Origin: Saccharothrix coeruleofusca
Lineage (GTDB): Bacteria > Actinomycetota > Actinomycetes > Mycobacteriales > Pseudonocardiaceae
Assembly (NCBI RefSeq): GCF_014648515.1
Contig: NZ_BMRG01000026.1
Coordinates: 844-64,843 of the forward strand
Reading direction: 5' to 3'
DNA length: 64,000 bases
Below, one piece after another: positions 38,090-49,747 of the stretch. The notes under the pieces are model-generated. The model had not been told where the DNA came from, did no database searches, and saw nothing but the letters and a program-made list of their open reading frames with translations. Position 1 is the first letter of the stretch. Each line of letters starts with the position of its first letter. The translations under genes and the position numbers were made by a program.

Positions 38090-38581
38090 GTGGTCGGGGA
38101 CATGGGCCAGGACGATTCGCTGACCGCGCGGATCGCCAGCCTCGAAGCCGAGGTGATCGGATTGCGCAACGCGGTGCAGACCCGCACCGTGATCGGTCAG
38201 GCCACCGGCCTGATCGCGGCCGTGCAGGGCTGCACTCCCCAGCAGGGGTTCCAGTTGCTGGTGCGCATGTCGCAGCACCACAACGTGAAGCTGCACACCA
38301 TCGCCGTGAAGCTGATCGACCTGGCGGTCGAGCTGGGGCCGCGCCAGGCCGTGCGCGCGGTGCACCTGTCCGGCGAGTCCAACGGGCGAGCCGAGGTCGT
38401 CGACTGGCCGGGGGTGGAGGTGGTGCACGCGGCACGGCAACTGGTCGCGGCCTACGACGCGGCCACCGCCACCTCCGACCAGCGGCCGGAGGTGCGAAGA
38501 CAGCTGGCCGACCAGGTGACCCTGGCGGGTCAGCTGCTGGCCGAGCGGCTCACCGAGGTCGGGTGGCTGCCGGACAGCTGA
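38090..38581 (+). CDS. ANTAR domain RNA-binding response protein
   Basis: A 163-aa protein. The N-terminal coiled-coil SLTARIASLEAEVIGLRNAV leads into an ANTAR-like three-helix module: RTVIGQATGLIAAVQGCTPQQ, written here in parts, then FQLLVRMSQHHNVKLHTIA. ANTAR proteins bind paired hexaloop hairpins in mRNA and prevent termination. There is no GAF or receiver domain, so the input is unclear. GAGAGGAG lies 7 bases before GTG 38090. Its 3' end overlaps the convergent treZ gene by 52 bases. Confidence 0.83.
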   Translation: MVGDMGQDDSLTARIASLEAEVIGLRNAVQTRTVIGQATGLIAAVQGCTPQQGFQLLVRMSQHHNVKLHTIAVKLIDLAVELGPRQAVRAVHLSGESNGRAEVVDWPGVEVVHAARQLVAAYDAATATSDQRPEVRRQLADQVTLAGQLLAERLTEVGWLPDS

Positions 38582-40275
38582 ACCACGGCGAACGACTCGG
38601 CGGGCAGGTGCAGCGACCGCCCGGCGGGGACCACCTCCGCCGAGGCCAGCAGCACCTCCGCGGCCTCGCCGTCGAGCCGCACCTCCGCGGCCCCGCCGAA
38701 GTTGCACGCCACCCGCAGGCCGCCCCGGTGCAGCACCAGCACCGGGCCGTCCTGCTCCACCCGGAACCGGTCCAGCCTCGGGTCCGACAGCTCCGGCCGC
38801 GCCCGCCTCAGGGCGATCAGCGCGCGGTAGAGCTCCAGCAGCTCGCGGTGCCCCTCCTGGTCCACCTCGTCCCAGCGCAGCGTCGAGCGCCGCGCGGTCT
38901 CCGGGTCCATCGGGTCGGGCACCTCGGACTCGCCCCAGCCGTGCCTGCCGAACTCGCGCCGCCGCCCGGTGCGCACCGCCTCGGCCAGCTCCGGGTCGGG
39001 GAACGAGGCGAAGAACTGCCACGGCGTGCTGGCCGCCCACTCCTCGCCCATGAACACCATCGGCGTGTACGGGGAGCAGAACACCACCGCCGCGCCGACC
39101 GCCAGCTTCGCCCGCGACACCGTCGCCGACAGCCGGTCGCCGACGGCCCGGTTGCCGACCTGGTCGTGGTTCTGCAGGTAGGCCAGGAACCGGTAGCCGG
39201 GGACGCGCGCGGTGTCCACCGGCCTGCCGTGGGTGCGTCCGCGGAAGGACGACCAGGTGCCCGCGTGCAGGAACACCCGGCGCAGCGTGGTGGCCAGCTC
39301 GCCCTCGAAGTCCGGGTAGTAGCCGTGCGTCTCGCCGCTGAGCGCCACGTGCAGCGCGTGGTGCAGGTCGTCGGCCCACTGCGCGGTCAGCCCGTAGCCG
39401 CCCGCCTCGCGCGCGGTCACCAGCCTGGCGTCGTTGAGGTCGGACTCGGCGATCAGCGACAGGGGCCGCCGCAGCGCCGTCGCCAGCGCGTCCACCTCGG
39501 CCGCCAGCTGCTCCAGCACGTGCAGCGCGCTGCGGTCGACCAGCGCGTGCACCGCGTCCAGCCGCAGCCCGTCGACGTGGAAGTCGCGCAGCCAGCCCAG
39601 CGCGTTGTCGATGACGTAGCGGCGCACCTCGTCGGCGCCCTCGCCGTCGAGGTTGAGGCCCGGCCCCCACTCGTTGCTGCCCGCGAAGTACGGCCCGAAC
39701 CGGTCCAGGTAGGCCCCGGACGGTCCGAGGTGGTTGTAGACCACGTCCAGCAGCACGGCCAGCCCGCGCGCGTGGCAGGCGTCGACGAAGCGCTTGAACC
39801 CGTCCGGGCCGCCGTAGGGCTCGTGCACCGCGCCCCACAGCACGCCGTCGTAGCCCCAGCCCGCGGTGCCGTCGAAGGAGTTGACCGGCATCACCTCGAC
39901 GTGCGTGATGCCCAGGTCCACCAGGTGGTCCAGGCGCTCGATCGCGGCGTCGAAGGTGCCACCGGGGGTGAAGGTGCCGATGTGCAGCTCGTAGATCACC
40001 GCGCCGGGCAGCGCCCTGCCGGTCCAGCCGTCGTCGGTCCACCGGAACGCGCCGTGGTCGTAGACCCGCGACGCCTCGTGCACGCCGTTGGGCTGCCACA
40101 GCGAACGCGGGTCCGGCAGCGGCTCGCCGTCGAGCACGAAGGCGTAGTCCGCGCCCGCGCGACCCTCCGCGTCCGAGTGCCACCAACCGCCCTGCCCGGC
40201 GGTCATCTCGTGGTCCTGGCCGTCGACCCTCACCTGGACGCGCTCGTGCAGCGGCGCCCACACCGAAAAGCTCAC
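38530..40275 (-). CDS. treZ: Malto-oligosyltrehalose trehalohydrolase
   Basis: A 581-aa GH13 enzyme that releases trehalose from maltooligosyl-trehalose. An N-terminal beta-domain ([14 protein letters not shown]) precedes the barrel. The conserved regions are DVVYNHLG, GLRLDAVHAL with the nucleophile Asp, LIAESDLND with the acid Glu, and LQNHDQVGNRA. The length fits the family. GTG 40275 has GAGGAGATCG upstream and overlaps the treY stop (GTGA). It is the last gene of treX-treY-treZ. The 3' end extends 52 bases into the convergent ANTAR gene. Confidence 0.93.
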   Translation of the reverse strand: MSFSVWAPLHERVQVRVDGQDHEMTAGQGGWWHSDAEGRAGADYAFVLDGEPLPDPRSLWQPNGVHEASRVYDHGAFRWTDDGWTGRALPGAVIYELHIGTFTPGGTFDAAIERLDHLVDLGITHVEVMPVNSFDGTAGWGYDGVLWGAVHEPYGGPDGFKRFVDACHARGLAVLLDVVYNHLGPSGAYLDRFGPYFAGSNEWGPGLNLDGEGADEVRRYVIDNALGWLRDFHVDGLRLDAVHALVDRSALHVLEQLAAEVDALATALRRPLSLIAESDLNDARLVTAREAGGYGLTAQWADDLHHALHVALSGETHGYYPDFEGELATTLRRVFLHAGTWSSFRGRTHGRPVDTARVPGYRFLAYLQNHDQVGNRAVGDRLSATVSRAKLAVGAAVVFCSPYTPMVFMGEEWAASTPWQFFASFPDPELAEAVRTGRRREFGRHGWGESEVPDPMDPETARRSTLRWDEVDQEGHRELLELYRALIALRRARPELSDPRLDRFRVEQDGPVLVLHRGGLRVACNFGGAAEVRLDGEAAEVLLASAEVVPAGRSLHLPAESFAVVQLSGSHPTSVSRSASS

Positions 40276-42442
40276 CGATCTCCTCGCACCAGCAGTGCCA
40301 CGGGGTAGTGGTCCAGCAGTTCGGCCAGCCGGACCGAGCCGGACGGGGCCGACACCGGCCGGGAGGTCAGGACGTCGGTCCACTCCCCCGGCGGCAGCGG
40401 CAGCACGGTGTCCCGCCAGCCGCCCGAGCGCGCCAGGCCCACCGGCAGCCTGGTCGCCACCGTGATCAGACCGGTCCGCTCGAACGCCACGGCGTGCTCG
40501 GCGGCCTCGCCCTCGGCGCGCACCGGGCGGTAGCCGCGGAACAGCTCCGGCCGCTCCCGGCGCAGCCGCAGCGCGCGGTGCACCACCAGCAGCTTGGCCG
40601 CGCCCGAGTCGTCCACCTCGGGCAGCCAGCCCTGCTGGAGGCGGGCCAGCAGCCTGCGCCGCAGCCCGTAGTCCACCGGGCGGCGGTTGTCCGGGTCCAC
40701 CAGCGACAGGTCCCACAGCTCGGTGCCCTGGTAGACGTCGGGCACGCCGGGCGCGGTCAGCTGCACCAGCTTCTGCCCCAGCGCGTTGGACCAGCCGGGC
40801 TGGGCGATGGTGTCGACGAACGCGGCCACCTCACCCGCGACCTCGCCGTCGAGCACCCGCGCGGGCCAGGCGTCCACCGCCGCCTCGAACTCCTCGTCGT
40901 GGTCGACCCAGGTGGTGCGGACCTTGGACTCCTTGGCGGCCTTCTCCAGGTAGGCGCGCATCCGGTCGGCGGTGATCGGCCACGCTCCCACCAGCGACTG
41001 CCAGGCCAGCAGGTTCAGCGACGGCTCGTCGATCGGGTGCGCGGCGGTCCACCGGCGCACCGCCTCGGCGAACTCGTCGGGCACCTCGGCCAGCACCGCC
41101 AGCCGCGCCCGCACGTCCTCCGAGCGCTTGGTGTCGTGGGTGGACAGCGCGGTCATCGCCAGGGGCGAGCCCGCCTCGCGGGCGGCGGCCCGGCGGTGGA
41201 ACTCCGCCACCGGCACGCCGAACCGGTCCGGCGCCCCGCCCACCTCGTTGAGCGCGACGAACCGGGTGTAGCGGTAGAACGAGGTGTCCTCGGTGCCCTT
41301 GGCCACCACCATGCCGGAGGTCTGCTGGAGGCGGGTGGCCAGCTCGCCGCGCGGGTCGGCGCGCACCTGCCGGTCCAGCGCCTCCACCGCCGGGCTGGTG
41401 CAGCGGCGCACCGCCTCGGCCCAGTCCCGCCCGCCCTCGGGCAGGTAGGACCGGTAGACCGGGAAGTTGACCATCACCTCGGCCACCGCCCGCTCGGCCT
41501 GGTCCCGGTCGGGGTGGTCGAGCAGGGCGGCGATCCGGCGCACCTCGGCGCGCAGGATCGAGCCCACCACTAGCTCCCGGCTGGCCCGGTCGACCTCGTC
41601 GAAGTCGGTGGGCACGCCCAGCTCCCGCGCCAGCGCGGTGAACGGCGCCTCGCCCGCCGGGTCCACGAACAGCCCGCACACCTCGCGCAGCGCGTCGTAG
41701 CCGGTGGTGCCCTCGACCGGCCAGCTCACCGGCAGCGACTCGTCCGCGCCGAGGATCTTCTCCACCACCACCCAGACGCCCGAGCGCTCCTTGAGCCGTC
41801 GCACGTACCCGCCGGGGTCGGCCAGGCCGTCGGGGTGGTCCACCCGCAGCCCGGTCACCTCGCCCGCGGCGACCCAGCGCAGCACCTCGCCGTGGGTGGC
41901 CTCGAAGACCTCCGGGTCCTCCACGCGCACCGCGGCCAGCGTGGTGATGTCGAAGAACCGCCGGTAGTTCAGCTCCTGGTTGCCGCGCCGCCAGAACGCC
42001 AGCCGGTAGTGCTCGTGCTCCTCCTCGGAGTCCTCGTCGCCCGCGAAGGGCAGCAGCAGCGGTCCGGCCTCCCAGTCGATGTCGAAGTACTTCGCGTAGG
42101 CGGACTCGCGGCCGTGCTGGAGCACGTCCCACCACCACGGGTTGGCGTCGTCGTGGTCGACGGCCATGTGGTTGGGCACGACGTCGACCACGAACCCGAG
42201 CCCGGCCCGGCGCACGGCCCGACTCAGCGCGACCCGCCCGGCCTCGCCGCCGAACTCCTCGCGGGCGCGGGTCGGGTCGACCACGTCGTAGCCGTGCGTG
42301 GAGCCCTTGACGGCCTCCAGCAGCGGGGAGGCGTAGAGGGCCCCGACGCCCAGCGCGTCCAGGTAGTCCACCACCGCCTCGGCGTCGGCGAAGGTGAACT
42401 CGGGGGTGAACTGCAGCCGGTAGGTGGAGCTGGGTGCCCCGC

Positions 42443-42446
<4 letters not shown>
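40272..42446 (-). CDS. treY: Malto-oligosyltrehalose synthase
   Basis: A 724-aa GH13 enzyme that isomerises the reducing-end alpha-1,4 bond of a maltodextrin to the alpha-1,1 bond of trehalose. The N-terminus [16 protein letters not shown] and the regions [23 protein letters not shown] and [12 protein letters not shown] identify TreY rather than other GH13 enzymes. A fourth block is [18 protein letters not shown] 42446 overlaps the stop of the debranching-enzyme gene (ATGA). It acts with TreZ and TreX on glycogen. Confidence 0.94.
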
Positions 42447-44566
<2,120 letters not shown>

Positions 44567-44613
44567 CAGTGCTCCTCAAGTCCTACGCGGGGAATCCCTA
44601 TCCGTTGCAGATA

Positions 44614-44958
44614 TCAGGCTCTGCGGCCGTGCGACCGGACCAGCTGGCCCCGCGCCGCGACCAGCAGCAGCCGGGCCTCCTGGAACTCCAGGTAGCGCAG
44701 GTGCTCGCAGGCCGCTTCGGCGCACGCCAGCGCCTGGGACATCGCGTCGTCGGGCACGCCGTCGGCGGCTGCTCTCACCGCGGTGCGCAACGCGGTCTCG
44801 GCGCTGTGGGCGCTCTCGATGGGGTCGGTGAGGCTGCTCGGCCGCACGGCGGCCAGCACCCGCTCGACGGCGACTTCCAGCTCGTCGACGGGGTTCTTGC
44901 TCATCTGCGCGGGAATCTCGGGCATCAGCCCGGTGCGGGACACCAGGTCGGTGTTCAC
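44614..44958 (-). CDS. Uncharacterised 114-aa helical protein
   Basis: A 114-aa protein not recognised by family. It is mainly alpha-helical: VDELEVAVERVLAAVRP, then SAETALRTAVRAAADGV and a final basic helix. It has no Cys-rich site, membrane span or signal peptide. GTG 44958 is chosen because GGAGGTGG lies 9 bases upstream; the longer frame to 45048 starts without one. It lies between malQ and the tre operon on the same strand, so co-transcription is possible. Confidence 0.65.
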   Translation of the reverse strand: MNTDLVSRTGLMPEIPAQMSKNPVDELEVAVERVLAAVRPSSLTDPIESAHSAETALRTAVRAAADGVPDDAMSQALACAEAACEHLRYLEFQEARLLLVAARGQLVRSHGRRA

Positions 44959-45044
44959 GGGTGATTGCCACCTCCAACCGTGACGTGGGTGACGTTTGAC
45001 CATACTGCGCGGGCACGCCGCCTGCGGTGACGTGCTTGTTTCAC

Positions 45045-46913
45045 TCATCCGGAACGCCCGGCCCGCAACGCCGCGGCCGCGGCGCGCACGCGGGGGTCGG
45101 CGAAGACCGCTTCCAGGGGGACCGGGAGCGGGATGCGCCAGTTCGGGTACTGGTCGACGGTGCCTGGCAGGTTGGGCTGGCGCACTTCGCCCAGCGCGTC
45201 CTGCGGCGAGCTCAGCAGCAGCACCGACGGCGCCTTCGCCAGCAGCGCGTGGAACGCGATGACCAGATCATCGTCGAGCACTCCCTCCTGCCGGAGCAGC
45301 TCGACCAACTGGTCTCGTTCAGCCGCGGCGGCTTCGTATTCCCCCTCCGGCGATCCTTCAAACAACCCCAGTTCGGCTCGCACCCGAACGTGTTCCCCCG
45401 CCAGGAAGCCCGCCGCCGTGGGCAGGTCGTGGGTGGAGATGCTGGCCATCGCGGTGGGCCGCCACTTCTCCGGCGGGACCAGCGGCTGGTCGGGCAGGTC
45501 GTACTCGCGCTGGAACCACAGCACCGCGGAGCTGAGCATCCCGTGCGCGTGCAGCGCCTCGGTCACCTTGGGCTCGACGGTGCCCAGGTCCTCGCCCACC
45601 ACCACGGCGCCCGCCCGGTGGGCCTCCAGGGTCAGCACGGCCAGCATCGCCTCGGCGTCGTAGTGCACGTAGGTGCCGCGCTTGGCGGGCTCGCCCGGCG
45701 GGATCCACCACAGCCGCCACAGGCCGGCGACGTGGTCGACCCGGATGCCGTCGGCGTGCCGCAGGACGCTGCGCAGCACCGCGCGGAACGGCTCGTAGCC
45801 CTGCTCGGCCAGCCGGTCGGGCCGCCACGGCGGCAGGTTCCAGTCCTGGCCGAGCTGGCTGAAGGCGTCCGGCGGGGCGCCCACGCGGACGTCGGCGGCG
45901 AAGGCGTCGCGCACCGCCCAGGTGTCCGCCCCACCGGGGTGGACCCCGACCGGCAGGTCGTGCACGATGCCGACCGACATGCCGGCATTGTGGGCGGCGG
46001 CGCGGGCGGCGGCCAGCTGCGACTCGCACAGGCGCTGCAGCCAGGCGTGGAAGACCACCCGGTCGTGGTCGGGGGTGGCGGTCGCGGGGTCGCGCTGCTC
46101 CTCCGGCCACGTGCGCCAGTCCGGGCCGTGCACCTCGGCCAGCGCGCAGAACCGGGCGAAGTCGCGCAGCTCCCCGGTGGGCTCCTCGGGCTCCTCCTGC
46201 CGCCACAGCAGTTCCAGCGCGGCCTTCTTGGCCGCCCACACCGCGTCGTAGTCGATCAGCTCGGTGTCGTTGTCCGGCCGCAGCGCCAGCACCCTGGCGC
46301 GGGTCCGATCGTCCGCGCGGGCGAACGCGGGCAGGTCGGTGACGCGCAGGTACAGCGGGTTGGCGAAGCGGCGGCTGCTGGGCGAGTACGGGGATCGCTC
46401 GACCGGGTGGGTGGGGCTGACCGCCTGCACGGGGTTGACCAGCAGCACCCCCGCGCCCAGTTCGCGGGCCGACCGCTCGGCGACCGCGGCCAGGTCGCCG
46501 TAGTCGCCCATGCCCCACGACCCGTTCGAGCGCATCGAGTACAGCTGGAGCATCCAGCCCCAGGTCCTGGGCACCGGGGGCAGGGCGCGCGGCGCGACGA
46601 CCACGGTCCGCTCGCCCAGCCGGTGGTAGCCCAGGGGAAGCGCCGCGGGCAGCTCGACCTCGCCGCCGTCCTCCAGCACCACCGAGCCCGGCTCGTCGAG
46701 CACGTCGCCCTCGCGCAGGACCAGCGTCCGGGGCGCGGGGCGCGGAGCCGCCAGCGCGCGCCGCACCGCTTCCGGGGTGGAGGCGTCGACGTCCAGCTGC
46801 GCCAGGACGGCCACCACCACGTCCTCGTCGACCTCGGCCCGTTCCCGGTTGGCGTCCTCGTACCAAGTGGCCACACCATGTGCTTCGGCCAACGCGGCCA
46901 GCTCGTCGTTCAC
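45045..46913 (-). CDS. malQ: 4-alpha-glucanotransferase
   Basis: A 622-aa GH77 amylomaltase. An N-terminal extension typical of actinobacteria (ELAALAEAHGVATWYED) is followed by the barrel: GSWGMGDYGDLAAVAE, IRVDHVAGLWRLWWIP with the catalytic Asp, and VVVGEDLGTVEPKV with the acid Glu. It moves glucan chains between maltodextrins and complements the tre enzymes. GTG 46913 is the best fit to relatives although no Shine-Dalgarno is visible; a TTG at 46991 extends the frame with unlikely sequence. A LacI regulator lies upstream. Confidence 0.92.
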   Translation of the reverse strand: MNDELAALAEAHGVATWYEDANRERAEVDEDVVVAVLAQLDVDASTPEAVRRALAAPRPAPRTLVLREGDVLDEPGSVVLEDGGEVELPAALPLGYHRLGERTVVVAPRALPPVPRTWGWMLQLYSMRSNGSWGMGDYGDLAAVAERSARELGAGVLLVNPVQAVSPTHPVERSPYSPSSRRFANPLYLRVTDLPAFARADDRTRARVLALRPDNDTELIDYDAVWAAKKAALELLWRQEEPEEPTGELRDFARFCALAEVHGPDWRTWPEEQRDPATATPDHDRVVFHAWLQRLCESQLAAARAAAHNAGMSVGIVHDLPVGVHPGGADTWAVRDAFAADVRVGAPPDAFSQLGQDWNLPPWRPDRLAEQGYEPFRAVLRSVLRHADGIRVDHVAGLWRLWWIPPGEPAKRGTYVHYDAEAMLAVLTLEAHRAGAVVVGEDLGTVEPKVTEALHAHGMLSSAVLWFQREYDLPDQPLVPPEKWRPTAMASISTHDLPTAAGFLAGEHVRVRAELGLFEGSPEGEYEAAAAERDQLVELLRQEGVLDDDLVIAFHALLAKAPSVLLLSSPQDALGEVRQPNLPGTVDQYPNWRIPLPVPLEAVFADPRVRAAAAALRAGRSG

Positions 46914-47012
46914 AGAGGACAGCTTCGCGTCACCCTTACCCAACCGCCAGTTGGGGTTAGGCCGGTCACCCGATGGTCGCACGAAGTTCAACGGCTGGTG
47001 ATGCCCCTGTCA

Positions 47013-47022
47013 GGTGATCACC
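47013..47022. promoter_or_regulatory. Palindrome GGTGATCACC upstream of malQ, possible operator
   Basis: A perfect 10-bp palindrome in the 118-base gap between the LacI regulator stop and the malQ start. It could be an operator. The sequence differs from the CAAGCGCTTG site upstream of the regulator. Confidence 0.3.
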
Positions 47023-47031
47023 CGGAGGAGA

Positions 47032-47961
47032 TCATCCGATGTAGGGGCCGGTGGAGTTCCGCACCACCAAGTGCGCCGACGGCGGGCCGCTCTCGACCCG
47101 TTCGCCGCGCAGCAGGCCCAGCAGCTCGGCGGCGGCGTGCTCGCCGCGCTCCCGCCACGCGCCCTCCACCGCGGTCAGCCCGACCGCCCGCGCCAGCTCC
47201 GGCCCCTCCAGGCTGACGATCGACACGTCGGCGGGCACCTCGCGGCCGTCCCGGCGCAGCCGCAGGAACAGCCCCAGCGCGACCTCGCCGCTGGAGCTGA
47301 CCACCGCGGTGGGCAGCCTGCCGCCGTCCAGCAGCGCGTCCACCACCTGCTCACCGCCCACGACCGTGGGCGAGGACCACACCGTCCACTCCGGGCGCAC
47401 CGCCAGCCCCTCGGCGACCAGCACCTCGTCGTAGGACTCGTCCACGCCCTCGGCCAGCACCAGCGCGACGTCCCGGTGCCCCAGCCCGATCAGGTGCCCC
47501 ACCGCCAGCCGCAGCGACTCGCGCAGGTCGTCCTCGGGCACCGCGACCACCGGCACGCCCACCCCGCCCAGCGCGGCGCGCTCGTCCTCGCTGAGGCGGA
47601 CCGCCAGCGCCAGCACGCCGTCCACCCGGCGCCCCAGCGGCACGTCGTCGAAGAACCGGGCGCGGGCCTCGGCGTCGTGCAGCACGTACAGCAGCACGTC
47701 GTACCCGGCCTGCCGCAGCGCGCTCTCGGCCCCGGCGAGCAGGTCGCCCCGCCCGACGTCGGCGGTGAGCACGGCGACCGCGTAGCGCCGCCCGCCCGCC
47801 AGGCTGGAGGCGTCGCGGGCGATGGCGTAGCGCATCCGCTTGGCCACCTCGGTGACGTACCGGCGGGTCGCCTCGGACACCCCCGGCTCCCCGCGCAGCG
47901 CCCGCGACACCGTCGCCGCGGACACCCCGGCGGCCCGCGCCACGTCGGACATGCTCGTCAA
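47032..47961 (-). CDS. LacI family transcriptional regulator (maltodextrin-type candidate)
   Basis: A 309-aa LacI protein. The helix-turn-helix is MSDVARAAGVSAATVSRALRG, and the PBP-like sensor domain follows (YAVAVLTADVGRGDLLAG). I start at TTG 47961 because AAGGAGG lies 6 bases upstream; ATG 47952 is 15 bases from it. It precedes malQ on the same strand with a 118-base gap. A LacI-type palindrome lies 65 bases upstream, which suggests autoregulation. Control of malQ is inference from position. Confidence 0.9.
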   Translation of the reverse strand: MTSMSDVARAAGVSAATVSRALRGEPGVSEATRRYVTEVAKRMRYAIARDASSLAGGRRYAVAVLTADVGRGDLLAGAESALRQAGYDVLLYVLHDAEARARFFDDVPLGRRVDGVLALAVRLSEDERAALGGVGVPVVAVPEDDLRESLRLAVGHLIGLGHRDVALVLAEGVDESYDEVLVAEGLAVRPEWTVWSSPTVVGGEQVVDALLDGGRLPTAVVSSSGEVALGLFLRLRRDGREVPADVSIVSLEGPELARAVGLTAVEGAWRERGEHAAAELLGLLRGERVESGPPSAHLVVRNSTGPYIG

Positions 47962-48025
47962 CCCACACCTCCTTGCCTCACCCGAGGGTAGCGACGCGGG
48001 TGGCACCCCCCTCGCGGCGACACCG

Positions 48026-48037
48026 GCAAGCGCTTGC
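48026..48037. promoter_or_regulatory. LacI-family operator palindrome GCAAGCGCTTGC
   Basis: A perfect 12-bp palindrome with the central C-G step typical of LacI/GalR operators. It lies between the LacI gene start (47961) and the end of the TetR gene (48047). It most likely binds the adjacent LacI regulator. Confidence 0.65.
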
Positions 48038-48046
48038 GCATGGTCT

Positions 48047-48748
48047 TCACGCGGGACGCAGGGCGGCGAGCACGAAGTCCGCGATCTCCTCGCCCAGCCG
48101 CGTGGGCGACTTGGCGCCGTCGGGCCGGTACCAGGTGGGCAGCTGGTTCACCACGCCCAGCGCGATCAGCACGACGGTCTCCGCGGGCACGGCGGAGCTG
48201 AACTCGCCCGCGGCCTGGGCCCGCTCCACCACCGAGCGGAACGCCTCGTGGTAGCGCCGCCGCTCGGCCCGGAAGGCGGCCCGCCGCTCGGCGCCGAGCC
48301 GGTGCGCCTCGCGCAGGAACACCACCGTCTCGTCGGCGCTGTCCGCGGTGGTCTCCACCAGGCTGACCAGGACCAGCCGCACGGTGGTCGCCGGGTCCAG
48401 GCCCAGCGCCAGCACCCGGCGCAGGTCGGCCACCTGCCTGTCCAGCAGCGACCGGTAGATCTCGAACAGCAGGTCGTCCTTGGACCCGAAGTGGTGGTAG
48501 AGCGCGCCCTTGGTGACCGAGGCCGCCTCGACGACCTGCTGCACGGTGGTCGCGTCGAAGCCCTGGGCGGCGAACAGCCGCACCGCCGCGCGCACGATCC
48601 GCGCGGCGGTGGCACTCCGATCCGGTCCGGCGCGATCGGGTGCGGCGCGATCGGGTGCGGCGCGATCGGGTCCAGCGCGATCGGGTCCGGCGCGATCGGG
48701 TCCGGCGCGATCGGGTCCGGCGGGGTCAGGCGCCCGGCGCGAGACCAC
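48047..48748 (-). CDS. TetR family transcriptional regulator with repetitive N-terminal tail
   Basis: A 233-aa protein. The TetR helix-turn-helix is FDATTVQQVVEAASVTKGALYHHF, written here in parts, preceded by ARIVRAAVRLFAAQG; a C-terminal ligand domain of the TetR_C type follows. The first in-frame start with a ribosome binding site is GTG 48748 (GGAG 7 bases upstream), inside the 3' end of the oxidoreductase gene. The resulting tail of about 45 residues is five-residue (A-G/A-P-D-R) repeats encoded by a 15-bp tandem repeat. No other in-frame start lies between the repeat and the HTH. It probably controls the upstream oxidoreductase. Confidence 0.82.
   Translation of the reverse strand: MVSRRAPDPAGPDRAGPDRAGPDRAGPDRAAPDRAAPDRAGPDRSATAARIVRAAVRLFAAQGFDATTVQQVVEAASVTKGALYHHFGSKDDLLFEIYRSLLDRQVADLRRVLALGLDPATTVRLVLVSLVETTADSADETVVFLREAHRLGAERRAAFRAERRRYHEAFRSVVERAQAAGEFSSAVPAETVVLIALGVVNQLPTWYRPDGAKSPTRLGEEIADFVLAALRPA
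48619..48723. repeat. 15-bp tandem repeat, seven units
   Basis: Seven head-to-tail copies of GATCGGGTSCGGCGC with few changes (the first has GATCCGG, the fourth CCAGCGC, and the last ends CGG). It begins 3 bases short of the oxidoreductase stop codon and codes for the N-terminal tail of the TetR protein. Confidence 0.92.
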
Positions 48749-49676
48749 GGGCCAGCTCCAGCGGGTCGGCCCCGGTGGGCAGCAGGGCGACGATCGGGGT
48801 GTCCACGCCGTTGGCGACGTACCGGGCGACCCGCTCGCGGCAGGCGGGCAGGCTGCCGTGCACGACCAGCTCGTCGACCACCTCGTCGGGGACCAGCGCG
48901 CCCGCACCGCGCCGGTCCCCGGCGGCCCACGCCTCGTGCATCGGCCGCAGCGCCTCGCCCCGGCCGAGCCAGTCGTGAAACGCCGCGTAGGCGGGCACGG
49001 TCAGGTAGGTGCTGATGAGCATCCGCCCGAGCGCCCGCGCGGCGTCGGCGTCCTCGGTGGGGCAGACGAAGATCCGCGCGGCCAGCTCGGCCCGGCCCAG
49101 CTCGGCCCGCACCCTGGGCACGTCGTCGGCGCCGAGCCAGTTGGTGATGGCGCCGTCGGCCTCGCGCGCGGCCAGCCGCAGCATCCCCGGCCGCAGCGCG
49201 GCGAGCATGATCGGCACCGGCCGCTGGGGCACGCGTTCGAGCCGGAACCCGCGCACCGAGAAGGTCTCGTACTCGTGGTCGACCTTCTCGCCCGCCAGCG
49301 CGGCCTTGAGGAAGCGCAGCGTGTCGCGGGTGCGCTTGAAGGGCTCGGTGAACTCGACGCCGTTCCACCGCCGCACGATGGCGGGCGAGGAGGAGCCGAT
49401 GCCGAGCACGAACCGCCCGCCGGAGACCTCGGCCAGTGTGGCCGCTGTCATAGCCATCGTCGCGGGTCCTCGGGTGTAGACCGGCGCGATCGCGGTACCC
49501 AGTCGCAGGGAGCCCGACCACTGGGCGGCCAGCGCGAGCGGGGTGAACGCGTCGGTGCCGCTGGTCTCCGCCGACCACACGTCGGTGCAGCCGAGGTCGG
49601 CCAGCTCGGCGACCAGCTCGCGGTGCTCCAGCACCGGCACGCCGGTCAACGGCAGGGTGATGCCCCAACGACCCAC
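48726..49676 (-). CDS. LLM-class F420-dependent oxidoreductase (TIGR03857/MSMEG-type)
   Basis: A 316-aa luciferase-like monooxygenase-fold protein. GITLPLTGVPVLEHRELVAEL and DVWSAETSGTDAFTPLAL form the N-terminal barrel, then LGTAIAPVYTRGPATMAMTA and FVLGIGSSSPAIV. F420 or FMN is the expected cofactor. GGGAGG lies 5 bases before GTG 49676. The TetR gene starts inside its last codons, so the two form a translationally coupled pair. The substrate is unknown; the exact subfamily is a guess. Confidence 0.85.
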   Translation of the reverse strand: MGRWGITLPLTGVPVLEHRELVAELADLGCTDVWSAETSGTDAFTPLALAAQWSGSLRLGTAIAPVYTRGPATMAMTAATLAEVSGGRFVLGIGSSSPAIVRRWNGVEFTEPFKRTRDTLRFLKAALAGEKVDHEYETFSVRGFRLERVPQRPVPIMLAALRPGMLRLAAREADGAITNWLGADDVPRVRAELGRAELAARIFVCPTEDADAARALGRMLISTYLTVPAYAAFHDWLGRGEALRPMHEAWAAGDRRGAGALVPDEVVDELVVHGSLPACRERVARYVANGVDTPIVALLPTGADPLELARGLAPGA

Positions 49677-49747
49677 GATCGCCTCCCGAGGTTCGGGGGT
49701 CACCGTACCTCAGGTACCGACCGGTCGGTATGACGTCCGGGACGGGG

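Noticed and set aside
48619-48723. CRISPR-like array
   Set aside because: Repeats are 15 bp, directly adjacent, with no spacers, and are coding.
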